NCBI GenBank assembly: GCA_963932145.1
Contig: OZ010579.1
Location: 135,967,127 to 136,031,126 of the forward strand
DNA length: 64,000 nt
Source: Acanthosepion lycidas
Taxonomy: Eukaryota > Mollusca > Cephalopoda > Sepiida > Sepiidae
Reading direction: 5' to 3'
This document shows, one piece after another, positions 1 through 11,523 of this stretch. Position numbers and translations under genes: made by a program. The stretch's first letter is position 1. Each line of letters starts with the position of its first letter. The notes under the pieces are model-generated. The model saw nothing but the letters and a program-made list of their open reading frames with translations. It did not search any database and was not told where the DNA came from.

Positions 1-2160
1 CATTTTTGGTAGTGAATTTATTAGCCTATTAGATGTACAGTGAGTTGGAGAATCAGATAAACCCCACTTCCGGTTGCCTAGCTGCAAGAGAAATGCCTTA
101 AATTGCCGTTTGAAGCTTCAACTTTGGGTTCCCAGTTCCCGTTATTTGGGTACCGAAAAAAAAAGTCGATTAAGATTTGTCATTTTTGGTAGTGATTTTA
201 TTAGCCTATTAGATGCAGAACGAGTTGGAGAATCAGATAAACCCCACTTCCGGTAGCCTAGCTGCAAGTGAAATGTCTTAAATTGCCGTTTAAAGCTTCA
301 ACTTTGGGTTCCCAGTTCCCGTTATTTGGGTATCGAAAAAAAAAGTCGATTAAGATTTGTCATTTTTGGTAGTGATTTTATTAGCCTATTAGATGCATAA
401 TGAGTTGGAGAATCTGATAAACCCCACTTCCGGTAGCCTAGCTGCAAGAGAAATGCCTTAAATTGCCGTTTGAAGCTTCAACTTTGGGTTCCCAGTTCCC
501 GTTATTTGGGTATCGAAAAAAAAAGTCGATTAAGATTTGTCATTTTTGGTAGTGATTTTATTAGCCTATTAGATGCACAATGAGTTGGAGAATCAGATAA
601 ACCCCACTTCCGGTAGCCTAGCTGCAAGAGAAATGCCTTAAATTGCCGTTTGAAGCTTCAACTTTGGGTTCCCAGTTCCCGTTATTTGGGTATCGAAAAA
701 AAAAGTCGATTAAGATTTGTCATTTTTGGTCGTGATTTTATTAGCCTATTAGATGCACAATGAGTTGGAGAATCAGATAAACCCCACTTCCGGTAGCCTA
801 GCTGCAAGAGAAATGCCTTAAATTGCCGTTTGAAGCTTCAACTTTGGGTTCCCAGTTCCCGTTATTTGGGTATCGAAAAAAAAAGTCGATTAAGATTTGT
901 CATTTTTTGTAGTGATTTTATTAGCCTATTAGATGCACATTGAGTTGGAGAATCTGATAAACCCCACTTCCGGTAGACTAGCTGCAAGAGAAATGCCTTA
1001 AATTGCCGTTTGAAGCTTCAACTTTGGGTTCCCAGTTCCCGTTATTTGGGTATCGAAAAAAAAAGTCGATTAAGATTTGTCATTTTTGGTAGTGATTTTA
1101 TTAGCCTATTAGATGTACAATGAGTTGGAGAATCAGATAAACCCCACTTCCGGTTGCCTAGCTGCAAGAGAAATGCCTTAAATTGCCGTTTGAAGCTTCA
1201 ACTTTGGGTTCCCAGTTCCCGTTATTTGGGTACCGAAAAAAAAAGTCGATTAAGATTTGTCATTTTTGGTAGTGATTTTATTAGCCTATTAGATGCACAA
1301 TGAGTTGGAGAATCAGATAAACCCCACTTCCGGTAGCCTAGCAGCAAGAGAAATGCCTTAAATTGCCGTTTGAAGCTTCAACTTTGGGTTCCCAGTTCCC
1401 GTTATTTGGGTATCGAAAAAAAAAGTAGATTAAGATTTGTCATTTTTGGTAGTGATTTTATTAGCCTATTAGATGCACAATGAGTTGGAGAATCAGATAA
1501 ACCCCACTTCCGGTAGCCTAGCTGCAAGAGAAATGCCTTAAATTGCCGTTTGAAGTTTCAACTTAGGGTTCCCAGTTCCCGTTATTTGGGTATCGAAAAA
1601 AAAAGTCGATTAAGATTTGTCATTTTTGGTAGTGATTTTATTAGCCTATTAGATGCACAATGAGTTGGAGAATCAGATAAACCCCACTTCCGGTAGCCTA
1701 GCTGCAAGAGAAATGCCTTAAATTGCCATTTGAAGCTTCAACTTTGGGATCCCAATTCCCGTTATTTGGGTATCGAAAAAAAAAGTCGATTAAGATTTGT
1801 CATTTTTGGTAGTGATTTTATTAGCCTATTAGATGCACAATGAGTTGGAGAATCAGATAAACCCCACCTCCGGTAGCCTAGCTGCAAGAGAAATGCCTTA
1901 AATTGCCGTTTGAAGCTTCAACTTTGGGTTCCCAGTTCCCGTTATTTCGGTATCGAAAAAAAAAATTGATTAAGATGTGTCATTTTTGGTAGGGATTTTA
2001 TTAGCCTATTAGATGCACAATGAGTTGGAGAATCTGATAAACCCCACTTCCGGTAGCCTAGCTGCAAGTGAAATGCCTTAAATTGCCGTTTGAAGCTTCA
2101 ACTTTGGGTTCCCAGTTCCCGTTATTTGGGTATCGAAAAAAAAAGTCGATTAAGATTTGT
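1..2160 (+). repeat. Block 1 HOR unit a (12 monomers, 2160 bp)
   Basis: Order read from variants: T, R, M, plain, C, A, T, G, acttagg, ccattt/ggatccc, ttcggtatc/attgatt, agggatt. Compared with the 13-mer it lacks monomer K. The first monomer carries gtacag and a private gaattta change. It is followed at 2161 by T' and R, which open the next unit. Confidence 0.85.
541..720 (+). repeat. Reference consensus monomer (180 bp)
   Basis: This copy matches the majority base at every position I compared and is used as the coordinate reference. Composition is 70 G+C of 180. Landmarks by monomer position: T5 tract at 3-7, TAGCCTA at 22-28 and again at 74-80, a polymorphic cag/ctg site near 54, CCGG at 70-73, a 12-bp perfect palindrome with a HindIII site (AAGCTT) at 110-121, two GTTCCC direct repeats at 128-140, and an A9 tract at 156-164. 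There are five CpGs (71, 107, 140, 154, 167). All six frames contain stops within one or two units, so the consensus is non-coding. Confidence 0.97.
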
Positions 2161-4680
2161 CATTTTTGGTAGTGATTTTATTAGCCTATTAGATGCACAA
2201 TGAGTTGGAGAATCAGATAAACCCCACTTCCGGTTGCCTAGCTGCAAGTGAAATGCCTTAAATTGCCGTTTGAAGCTTCAACTTTGGGTTCCCAGTTCCC
2301 GTTATTTGGGTACCGAAAAAAAAAGTCGATTAAGATTTGTCATTTTTGGTAGTGATTTTATTAGCCTATTAGATGCAGAACGAGTTGGAGAATCAGATAA
2401 ACCCCACTTCCGGTAGCCTAGCTGCAAGAGAAATGTCTTAAATTGCCGTTTGAAGCTTCAACTTTGGGTTCCCAGTTCCCGTTATTTGGGTATCGAAAAA
2501 AAAAGTCGATTAAGATTTGTCATTTTTGGTAGTGATTTTATTAGCCTATTAGATGCATAATGAGTTGGAGAATCTGATAAACCCCACTTCCGGTAGCCTA
2601 GCTGCAATAGAAATGCCTTAAATTGCCGTTTGAAGCTTCAACTTTGGGTTCCCAGTTCCCGTTATTTGGGTATCGAAAAAAAAAGTCGATTAAGATTTGT
2701 CATTTTTGGTAGTGATTTTATTAGCCTATTAGATGTACAATGAGTTGGAGAATCAGATAAACCCCACTTCCGGTTGCCTAGCTGCAAGAGAAATGCCTTA
2801 AATTGCCGTTTGAAGCTTCAACTTTGGGTTCCCAGTTCCCGTTATTTGGGTACCGAAAAAAAAAGTCGATTAAGATTTGTCATTTTTGGTCGTGATTTTA
2901 TTAGCCTATTAGATGCACAATGAGTTGGAGAATCAGATAAACCCCAATTCCGGTAGCCTAGCAGCAAGAGAAATGCCTTAAATTGCCGTTTGAAGCTTCA
3001 ACTTTGGGTTCCCAGTTCCCGTTATTTGGGTATCGAAAAAAAAAGTAGATTAAGATTTGTCATTTTTGGTAGTGATTTTATTAGCCTATTAGATGCACAA
3101 TGAGTTGGAGAATCAGATAAACCCCACTTCCGGTAGCCTAGCTGCAAGAGAAATGCCTTAAATTGCCGTTTGAAGCTTCAACTTAGGGTTCCCAGTTCCC
3201 GTTATTTGGGTATCGAAAAAAAAAGTCGATTAAGATTTGTCATTTTTGGTAGTGATTTTATTAGCCTATTAGATGCACAATGAGTTGGAGAATCAGATAA
3301 ACCCCACTTCCGGTAGCCTAGCTGCAAGAGAAATGCCTTAAATTGCCATTTGAAGCTTCAACTTTGGGATCCCAATTCCCGTTATTTGGGTATCGAAAAA
3401 AAAAGTCGATTAAGATTTGTCATTTTCGGTAGTGATTTTATTAGCCTATTAGATGCACAATGAGTTGGAGAATCAGATAAACCCCACTTCCGGTAGCCTA
3501 GCTGCAATAGAAATGCCTTAAATTGCCGTTTGAAGCTTCAACTTTGGGTTCCCAGTTCCCGTTATTTGGGTATCGAAAAAAAAAGTCGATTAAGATTTGT
3601 CATTTTTGGTAGTGATTTTATTAGCCTATTAGATGTACAATGAGTTGGAGAATCAGATAAACCCCACTTCCGGTTGCCTAGCTGCAAGAGAAATGCCTTA
3701 AATTGCCGTTTGAAGCTTCAACTTTGGGTTCCCAGTTCCCGTTATTTGGGTACCGAAAAAAAAAGTCGATTAAGATTTGTCATTTTTGGTCGTGATTTTA
3801 TTAGCCTATTAGATGCACAATGAGTTGGAGAATCAGATAAACCCCAATTCCGGTAGCCTAGCAGCAAGAGAAATGCCTTAAATTGCCGTTTGAAGCTTCA
3901 ACTTTGGGTTCCCAGTTCCCGTTATTTGGGTATCGAAAAAAAAAGTAGATTAAGATTTGTCATTTTTGGTAGTGATTTTATTAGCCTATTAGATGCACAA
4001 TGAGTTGGAGAATCAGATAAACCCCACTTCCGGTAGCCTAGCTGCAAGAGAAATGCCTTAAATTGCCGTTTGAAGCTTCAACTTAGGGTTCCCAGTTCCC
4101 GTTATTTGGGTATCGAAAAAAAAAGTCGATTAAGATTTGTCATTTTTGGTAGTGATTTTATTAGCCTATTAGATGCACAATGAGTTGGAGAATCAGATAA
4201 ACCCCACTTCCGGTAGCCTAGCTGCAAGAGAAATGCCTTAAATTGCCATTTGAAGCTTCAACTTTGGGATCCCAATTCCCGTTATTTGGGTATCGAAAAA
4301 AAAAGTCGATTAAGATTTGTCATTTTTGGTAGTGATTTTATTAGCCTATTAGATGCACAATGAGTTGGAGAATCAGATAAACCCCACTTCCGGTAGCCTA
4401 GCTGCAAGAGAAATGCCTTAAATTGCCGTTTGAAGCTTCAACTTTGGGTTCCCAGTTCCCGTTATTTCGGTATCGAAAAAAAAAATTGATTAAGATTTGT
4501 CATTTTTGGTAGGGATTTTATTAGCCTATTAGATGCACAATGAGTTGGAGAATCTGATAAACCCCACTTCCGGTAGCCTAGCTGCAAGTGAAATGCCTTA
4601 AATTGCCGTTTGAAGCTTCAACTTTGGGTTCCCAGTTCCCGTTATTTGGGTATCGAAAAAAAAAGTCAATTAAGATTTGT
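2161..4680 (+). repeat. Block 1 HOR unit b (14 monomers, 2520 bp)
   Basis: Starts T', R, M, then goes straight to T, skipping plain, C, A and K. A 900-bp five-monomer segment is then doubled (see the separate entry) before ttcggtatc/attgatt and agggatt close the unit. Monomers at 2881 and 3781 are hybrids with the 5' mark of C (ggtcgtg) and the 3' marks of G (gcagcaag, gtagat). Confidence 0.85.
2607..4406 (+). repeat. 900-bp local tandem duplication
   Basis: The private variant gcaatag at about 2607 and 3507 brackets five monomers (T, C/G hybrid, acttagg, ccattt/ggatccc, and a fifth copy) present twice at exactly 900 bp offset. The exchange point lies inside the monomer at 3421-3600, which has a 5' half of a different type (cattttcgg) and a 3' half like that of the monomer at 2521. 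Endpoints are approximate because flanking monomers are near identical. Confidence 0.8.
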
Positions 4681-7600
4681 CATTTTTGGTAGTGATTTTA
4701 TTAGCCTATTAGATGCACAATGAGTTGGAGAATCAGATAAACCCCACTTCCGGTTGCCTAGCTGCAAGTGAAATGCCTTAAATTGCCGTTTGAAGCTTCA
4801 ACTTTGGGTTCCCAGTTCCCGTTATTTGGGTACCGAAAAAAAAAGTCGATTAAGATTTGTCATTTTTGGTAGTGATTTTATTAGCCTATTAGATGCAGAA
4901 CGAGTTGGAGAATCAGATAAACCCAACTTCCGGTAGCCTAGCTGCAAGAGAAATGTCTTAAATTGCCGTTTGAAGCTTCAACTTTGGGTTCCCAGTTCCC
5001 GTTATTTGGGTATCGAAAAAAAAAGTCGATTAAGATTTGTCATTTTTGGTAGTGATTTTATTAGCCTATTAGATGCATAATGAGTTGGAGAATCTGATAA
5101 ACCCCACTTCCGGTAGCCTAGCTGCAAGAGAAATGCCTTAAATTGCCGTTTGAAGCTTCAACTTTGGGTTCCCAGTTCCCGTTATTTGGGTATCGAAAAA
5201 AAAAGTCGATTAAGATTTGTCATTTTTGGTAGTGATTTTATTAGCCTATTAGATGCACAATGAGTTGGAGAATCAGATAAACCCCACTCCCGGTAGCCTA
5301 GCTGCAAGAGAAATGCCTTAAATTGCCGTTTGAAGCTTCAACTTTGGGTTCCAAGTTCCCGTTATTTGGGTATCGAAAAAAAAAGTCGATTAAGATTTGT
5401 CATTTTTGGTAGTGATTTTATTAGCCTATTAGATGCACAATGAGTTGGAGAATCAGATAAACCCCACTTCCGGTAGCCTAGCTGCAAGAGAAATGCCTTA
5501 AATTGCCGTTTGAAGCTTCAACTTTGGGTTCCCAGTTCCCGTTATTTGGGTATCGAAAAAAAAAGTCGATTAAGATTTGTCATTTTTGGTAGTGATTTTA
5601 TTAGCCTATTAGATGCACAATGAGTTGGAGAATCTGATAAACCCCACTTCCGGTAGACTAGCTGCAAGAGAAATGCCTTAAATTGCCGTTTGAAGCTTCA
5701 ACTTTGGGTTCCCAGTTCCCGTTATTTGGGTATCGAAAAAAAATAGTCGATTAAGATTTGTCATTTTCGGCAGTGATTTTATTAGCCTATTAGATGCACA
5801 ATGAGTTGGAGAATCAGATAAACCCCACTTCCGGTAGCCTAGCTGCAAGAGAAATGCCTTAAATTGCCGTTTGAAGCTTCAACTCTGGGTTCCCAGTTCC
5901 CGTTATTTGGGTATCGAAAAAAAAAGTCGATTAAGATTTGTCATTTTTGGTAGTGATTTTATTAGCCTATTAGATGTACAATGAGTTGGAGAATCAGATA
6001 AACCCCACTTCCGGTTGCCTAGCTGCAAGGGAAATGCCTTAAATTGCCGTTTGAAGCTTCAACTTTGGGTTCCCAGTTCCCGTTATTTGGGTATCGAAAA
6101 AAAAAGTCGATTAAGATTTGTCATTTTTGGTAGTGATTTTATTAGCCTATTAGATGTACAATGAGTTGGAGAATCAGATAAACCCCACTTCCGGTTGCCT
6201 AGCTGCAAGAGAAATGCCTTAAATTGCCGTTTGAAGCTTCAACTTTGGGTTCCCAGTTCCCGTTATTTGGGTACCGAAAAAAAAAGTCGATTAAGATTTG
6301 TCATTTTTGGTAGTGATTTTATTAGCCTATTAGATGCACAATGAGTTGGAGAATCAGATAAACCCCAATTCCGGTAGCCTAGCAGCAAGAGAAATGCCTT
6401 AAATTGCCGTTTGAAGCTTCAACTTTGGGTTCCCAGTTCCCAGTATTTGGGTATCGAAAAAAAAAGTAGATTAAGATTTGTCATTTTTGGTAGTGATTTT
6501 ATTAGCCTATTAGATGCACAATGAGTTGGAGAATCAGATAAACCCCACTTCCGGTAGCCTAGCTGCAAGAGAAATGCCTTAAATTGCCGTTTGAAGCTTC
6601 AACTTTGGGTTCCCAGTTCCCGTTATTTGGGTATCGAAAAAAAAAGTCGATTAAGATTTGTCATTTTTGGTAGTGATTTTATTAGCCTATTAGATGCACA
6701 ATGAGTTGGAGAATCTGATAAACCCCACTTCCGGTAGCCTAGCTGCAAGAGATATGCCTTAAATTGCCGTTTGAAGCTTCAACTTTGGGTTCCCAGTTCC
6801 CGTTATTTGGGTATCGAAAAAAAAAGTCGATTAAGATTTGTCATTTTTGGTAGTGATTTTATTAGCCTATTAGATGCACAATGAGTTGGAGAATCAGATA
6901 AACCCCACTTCCGGTAGCCTAGCTGCAAGAGAAATGCCTTAAATTGCCGTTTGAAGCTTCAACTTTGGGTTCCCAGTTCCCGTTATTTGGGTATCGAAAA
7001 AAAAAGTCGATTAAGATTTGTCATTTTTGGTAGTGATTTTATTAGCCTATTAGATGCACAATGAGTTGGAGAATCAGATAAACCCCACTTCCGGTAGCCT
7101 AGCTGCAAGAGAAATGCCTTAAATTGCCGTTTGAAGCTTCAACTTTGGGTTCCCAGTTCCCGTTATTTGGGTATCGAAAAAAAAAGTCGATTAAGATTTG
7201 TCATTTTTGGTAGTGATTTTATTAGCCTATTAGATGCACAATGAGTTGGAGAATCAGATAAACCCCACTTCCGGTAGCCTAGCTGCAAGAGAAATGCCTT
7301 AAATTGCCGTTTGAAGCTTCAACTTTGGGTTCCCAGTTCCCGTTATTTGGGTATCGAAAAAAAATAGTCGATTAAGATTTGTCATTTTCGGCAGTGATTT
7401 TATTAGCCTATTAGATGCACAATGAGTTGGAGAATCAGATAAACCCCACTTCCGGTAGCCTAGCTGCAAGAGAAATGCCTTAAATTGCCGTTTGAAGCTT
7501 CAACTCTGGGTTCCCAGTTCCCGTTATTTGGGTATCGAAAAAAAAAGTCGATTAAGATTTGTCATTTTTGGTAGTGATTTTATTAGCCTATTAGATGTAC

Positions 7601-9182
7601 AATGAGTTGGAGAATCAGATAAACCCCACTTCCGGTTGCCTAGCTGCAAGGGAAATGCCTTAAATTGCCGTTTGAAGCTTCAACTTTGGGTTCCCAGTTC
7701 CCGTTATTTGGGTACCGAAAAAAAAAGTCGATTAAGATTTGTCATTTTTGGTAGTGATTTTATTAGCCTATTAGATGCACAATGAGTTGGAGAATCAGAT
7801 AAACCCCACTTCCGGTAGCCTAGCAGCAAGAGAAATGCCTTAAATTGCCGTTTGAAGCTTCAACTTTGGGTTCCCAGTTCCCGTTATTTGGGTATCGAAA
7901 AAAAAAGTAGATTAAGATTTGTCATTTTTGGTAGTGATTTTATTAGCCTATTAGATGCACAATGAGTTGGAGAATCAGATAAACCCCACTTCCGGTAGCC
8001 TAGCTGCAAGAGAAATGCCTTAAATTGCCGTTTGAAGCTTCAACTTTGGGTTCCCAGTTCCCGTTATTTGGGTATCGAAAAAAAAAGTCGATTAAGATTT
8101 GTCATTTTTGGTAGTGATTTTATTAGCCTATTAGATGCACAATGAGTTGGAGAATCAGATAAACCCCACTTCCGGTAGCCTAGCTGCAAGAGAAATGCCT
8201 TAAATTGCCGTTTGAAGCTTCAACTTTGGGATCCCAGTTCCCGTTATTTGGGTATCGAAAAAAAAAGTCGATTAAGATTTGTCATTTTTGGTAGTGATTT
8301 TATTAGCCTATTAGATGCACAATGAGTTGGAGAATCAGATAAACCCCACTTCCGGTAGCCTAGCTGCAAGAGAAATGCCTTAAATTGCCGTTTGAAGCTT
8401 CAACTTTGGGTTCCCAGTTCCCGTTATTTCGGTATCGAAAAAAAAAATTGATTAAGATTTGTCATTTTTGGTAGGGATTTTATTAGCCTATTAGATGGAC
8501 AATGAGTTGGAGAATCTGATAAACCCCACTTCCGGTAGCCTAGCTGCAAGAGAAATGCCTATAATTGCCGTTTGAAGCTTCAACTTTGGGTTCCCAGTTC
8601 CCGTTATTTGGGTATCGAAAAAAAAAGTCGATTAAGATTTGTCATTTTTGGTGGTGATTTTATTAGCCTATTAGATGCACAATGAGTTGGAGAATCAGAT
8701 AAACCCCACTTCCGGTAGCCTAGCTGCAAGAGAAATGCCTTAAATTGCCGTTTGAAGCTTCAACTTTGGGATCCCAGTTCCCGTTATTTGGGTATCGAAA
8801 AAAAAAGTCGATTAAGATTTGTCATTTTTGGTAGTGATTTTATTAGCCTATTAGATGCACAATGAGTTGGAGAATCAGATAAACCCCACTTCCGGTAGCC
8901 TAGCTGCAAGAGAAATGCCTTAAATTGCCGTTTGAAGCTTCAACTTTGGGTTCCCAGTTCCCGTTATTTGGGTATCGAAAAAAAAAATTGATTAAGATTT
9001 GTCATTTTTGGTAGGGATTTTATTAGCCTATTAGATGCACAATGAGTTGGAGAATCTGATAAACCCCACTTCCGGTAGCCTAGCTGCAAGAGAAATGCCT
9101 TAAATTGCCGTTTGAAGCTTCAACTTTGGGTTCCCAGTTCCCGTTATTTGGGTATCGAAAAAAAAAGTCGATTAAGATTTGT
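4681..9182 (+). repeat. Block 1 HOR unit c (25 monomers, expanded)
   Basis: Begins T', R, M and continues through A (with the 181-bp aatagtcg end at 5581-5761), K, two T copies, G and five near-plain monomers. A second aatagtcg junction at 7202-7382 then restarts K, T, G, plain, ggatccc, ttcggtatc, agggatt. The two aatagtcg junctions lie 1621 bp apart, so this unit is an internally duplicated 13-mer. Its 3' end is expanded again by a 540-bp repeat. Confidence 0.8.
8103..9182 (+). repeat. 540-bp (three-monomer) duplication
   Basis: The triplet ggatccc / attgatt / agggatt-ctg at 8103-8642 is repeated at 8643-9182 in exact register. The copies differ at a few bases: the first has ttcggtatc, ggacaa and cctataatt, the second has gtggtg and a normal ttgggtatc. 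Confidence 0.8.
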
Positions 9183-11523
9183 CATTTTTGGTAGTGATTT
9201 TATTAGCCTATTAGATGCACAATGAGTTGGAGAATCAGATAAACCCCACTTCCGGTAGCCTAGCTGCAAGAGAAATGCCTTAAATTGCCGTTTGAAGCTT
9301 CAATTTTGGGTTCCCAGTTCCCGTTATTTGGGTATCGAAAAAAAAAGTCGATTAAGATTTGTCATTTTTGGTAGTGATTTTATTAGCCTATTAGATGCAG
9401 AACGAGTTGGAGAATCAGATAAACCCCACTTCCGGTAGCCTAGCTGCAAGAGAAATGTCTTAAATTGCCGTTTGAAGCTTCAACTTTGGGTTCCCAGTTC
9501 CCGTTATTTGGGTATCGAAAAAAAAAGTCGATTAAGATTTGTCATTTTTGGTAGTGATTTTATTAGCCTATTAGATGCATAATGAGTTGGAGAATCTGAT
9601 AAACCCCACTTCCGGTAGCCTAGCTGCAAGAAAAATGCCTTAAATTGCCGTTTGAAGCTTCAACTTTGGGTTCCCAGTTCCCGTTATTTGGGAATCGAAA
9701 AAAAAAGTCGATTAAGATTTGTCATTTTTGGTAGTAATTTTATTAGCCTATTAGATGCACAATGAGTTGGAGAATCTGATAAACCCCACTTCCGGTAGCC
9801 TAGCTGCAAGAGAAATGCCTTAAATTGCCGTTTGAAGCTTCAACTTTGGGTTCCCAGTTCCCGTTATTTGGGTATCGAAAAAAAAAGTCGATTAAGATTT
9901 GTCATTTTTGGTAGTGATTTTATTAGCCTATTAGATGCACAATGAGTTGGAGAATCAGATACACCCCACTTCCGGTAGCCTAGCTGCAAGAGAAATGCCT
10001 TAAATTGCCGTTTGTATCTTCAACTTTGGGATCCCAGTTCCCGTTATTTGGGTATCGAAAAAAAAAGTCGATTAAGATTTGTCATTTTTGGTAGTGATTT
10101 TATGAGCCTATTAGATGCACAATGAGTTAGAGAATCAGATACACCCCACTTCCGGTAGCCTAGCTGCAAGAGAAATGCCTTAAATTGCCGTTTGTAGCTT
10201 CAACTTTGGGATCCCAGTTCCCGTTATTTGGGTATCGAAAAAAAATAGTCGATTAAGATTTGTCATTTTCGGTAGTGATTTTATTAGCCTATTAGATGCA
10301 CAATGAGTTGGAGAATCTGATAAACCCCACTTCCGGTAGCCTAGCTGCAAGAGAAATGCCTTAAATTGCCGTTTGAAGCTTCAACTTTGGGTTCCCAGTT
10401 CCCGTTATTTGGGTATCGAAAAAAAAAGTCGATTAAGATTTGTCATTTTTGGTAGTGATTTTATTAGCCTATTAGATGCACAATGAGTTGGAGAATCAGA
10501 TAAAACCCACTTCCGGTAGCCTAGCTGCAAGTGAAATGCCTTAAATTGCCGTTTGAAGCTTCAATTTTGGGTTCCCAGTTCCCGTTATTTGGGTATCGAA
10601 AAAAAAAGTCGATTAAGATTTGTCATTTTTGGTAGTGATTTTATTAGCCTATTAGATGCACAACGAGTTGGAGAATCAGATAAACCCCACTTCCGGTAGC
10701 CTAGCTGCAAGAGAAATGCCTTAAATTGCCGTTTGAAGCTTCAACTTTGGGTTCCCAGTTCCCGTTATTTGGGTAACGAAAAAAAAAGTCGATTAAGATT
10801 TGTCATTTTTGGTAGTGATTTTATTAGCCTATTAGATGCACAATGAGTTGGAGAATCTGATAAACCCCACTTCCGGTAGCCTAGCTGCAAGAGAAATGCC
10901 TTAAATTGCCGTTTGAAGCTTCAACTTTGGGTTCCCAGTTCCCGTTATTAGGGTATCGAAAAAAAAAGTCGATTAAGATTTGTCATTTTTGGTAGTGATT
11001 TTATTAGCCTATTAGATGCACAATGAGTTGGAGAATCTGATAAACCCCACTTCCGGTAGCCTAGCTGCAAGAGAAATGCCTTAAATTGCCGTTTGAAGCT
11101 TCAACTTTGGGTTCCCAGTTCCCGTTATTTGGGTATCGAAAAAAAAAGTCGATTAAGATTTGTCATTTTTGGTAGTGATTTTATTAGCCTATTAGATGCA
11201 CAATGAGTTGGAGAATCAGATAAACCCCACTTCCGGTAGCCTAGCTGCAAGAGAAATGCCTTAAATTGCCGTTTGAAGCTTCAACTTTGGGTTCCCAGTT
11301 CCCGTTATTTGGGTATCGAAAAAAAAAGTCGATTAAGATTTGTCATTTTTGGTAGTGATTTTATTAGCCTATTAGATGCACAATGAGTTGGAGAATCAGA
11401 TAAACCCCACTTCCGGTAGCCTAGCTGCAAGAGAAATGCCTTAAATTGCCGTTTGAAGCTTCAACTTTGGGTTCCCAGTTCCCGTTATTTGGGTATCGAA
11501 AAAAAAAGTCGATTAAGATTTGT
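9183..11523 (+). repeat. Block 1 HOR unit d (13 monomers, 2341 bp)
   Basis: Opens with a caattttggg monomer in place of T', followed by R (9363) and M (9543). C and A are replaced by a pair of monomers sharing atacacccc, a tgta change and ggatccc (9903 and 10083). The second of these ends in the 181-bp aatagtcg form. The rest is mostly plain copies with single private changes. The next R lies exactly 2341 bp from this one. Confidence 0.8.

Noticed and set aside
74..256. 60-codon plus-strand open frame, also at 12858-13040 and 14838-15020
   Set aside because: It starts at TTG created by the ggttgcc variant, which removes a TAG. It stays open only because the next monomer is type R, in which cagaacga replaces the usual caatga stop. 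The same pairing at 2161 and 4681 is closed by a gtgaaat TGA. It is an artefact of variant order in a non-coding repeat.
687..706. Functional CENP-B box in the standard monomer
   Set aside because: TTCG and CGGG on the minus strand are 12 bases apart rather than the required 7, so the known motif is not met. It is kept only as a low-interest observation for the 175-bp copies.
541..720. Match to Arabidopsis 180-bp, maize knob 180-bp or primate alpha satellite
   Set aside because: The length is similar to these families, but the sequence does not resemble what I know of them, and a shared HindIII site is not evidence of homology. The taxon is left undetermined.
541..720. Monomer derived from two 90-bp halves
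   Set aside because: Only TAGCCTA (22-28 and 74-80) and GTTCCC (128-133 and 135-140) repeat inside the unit, at unrelated spacings; the halves do not align.
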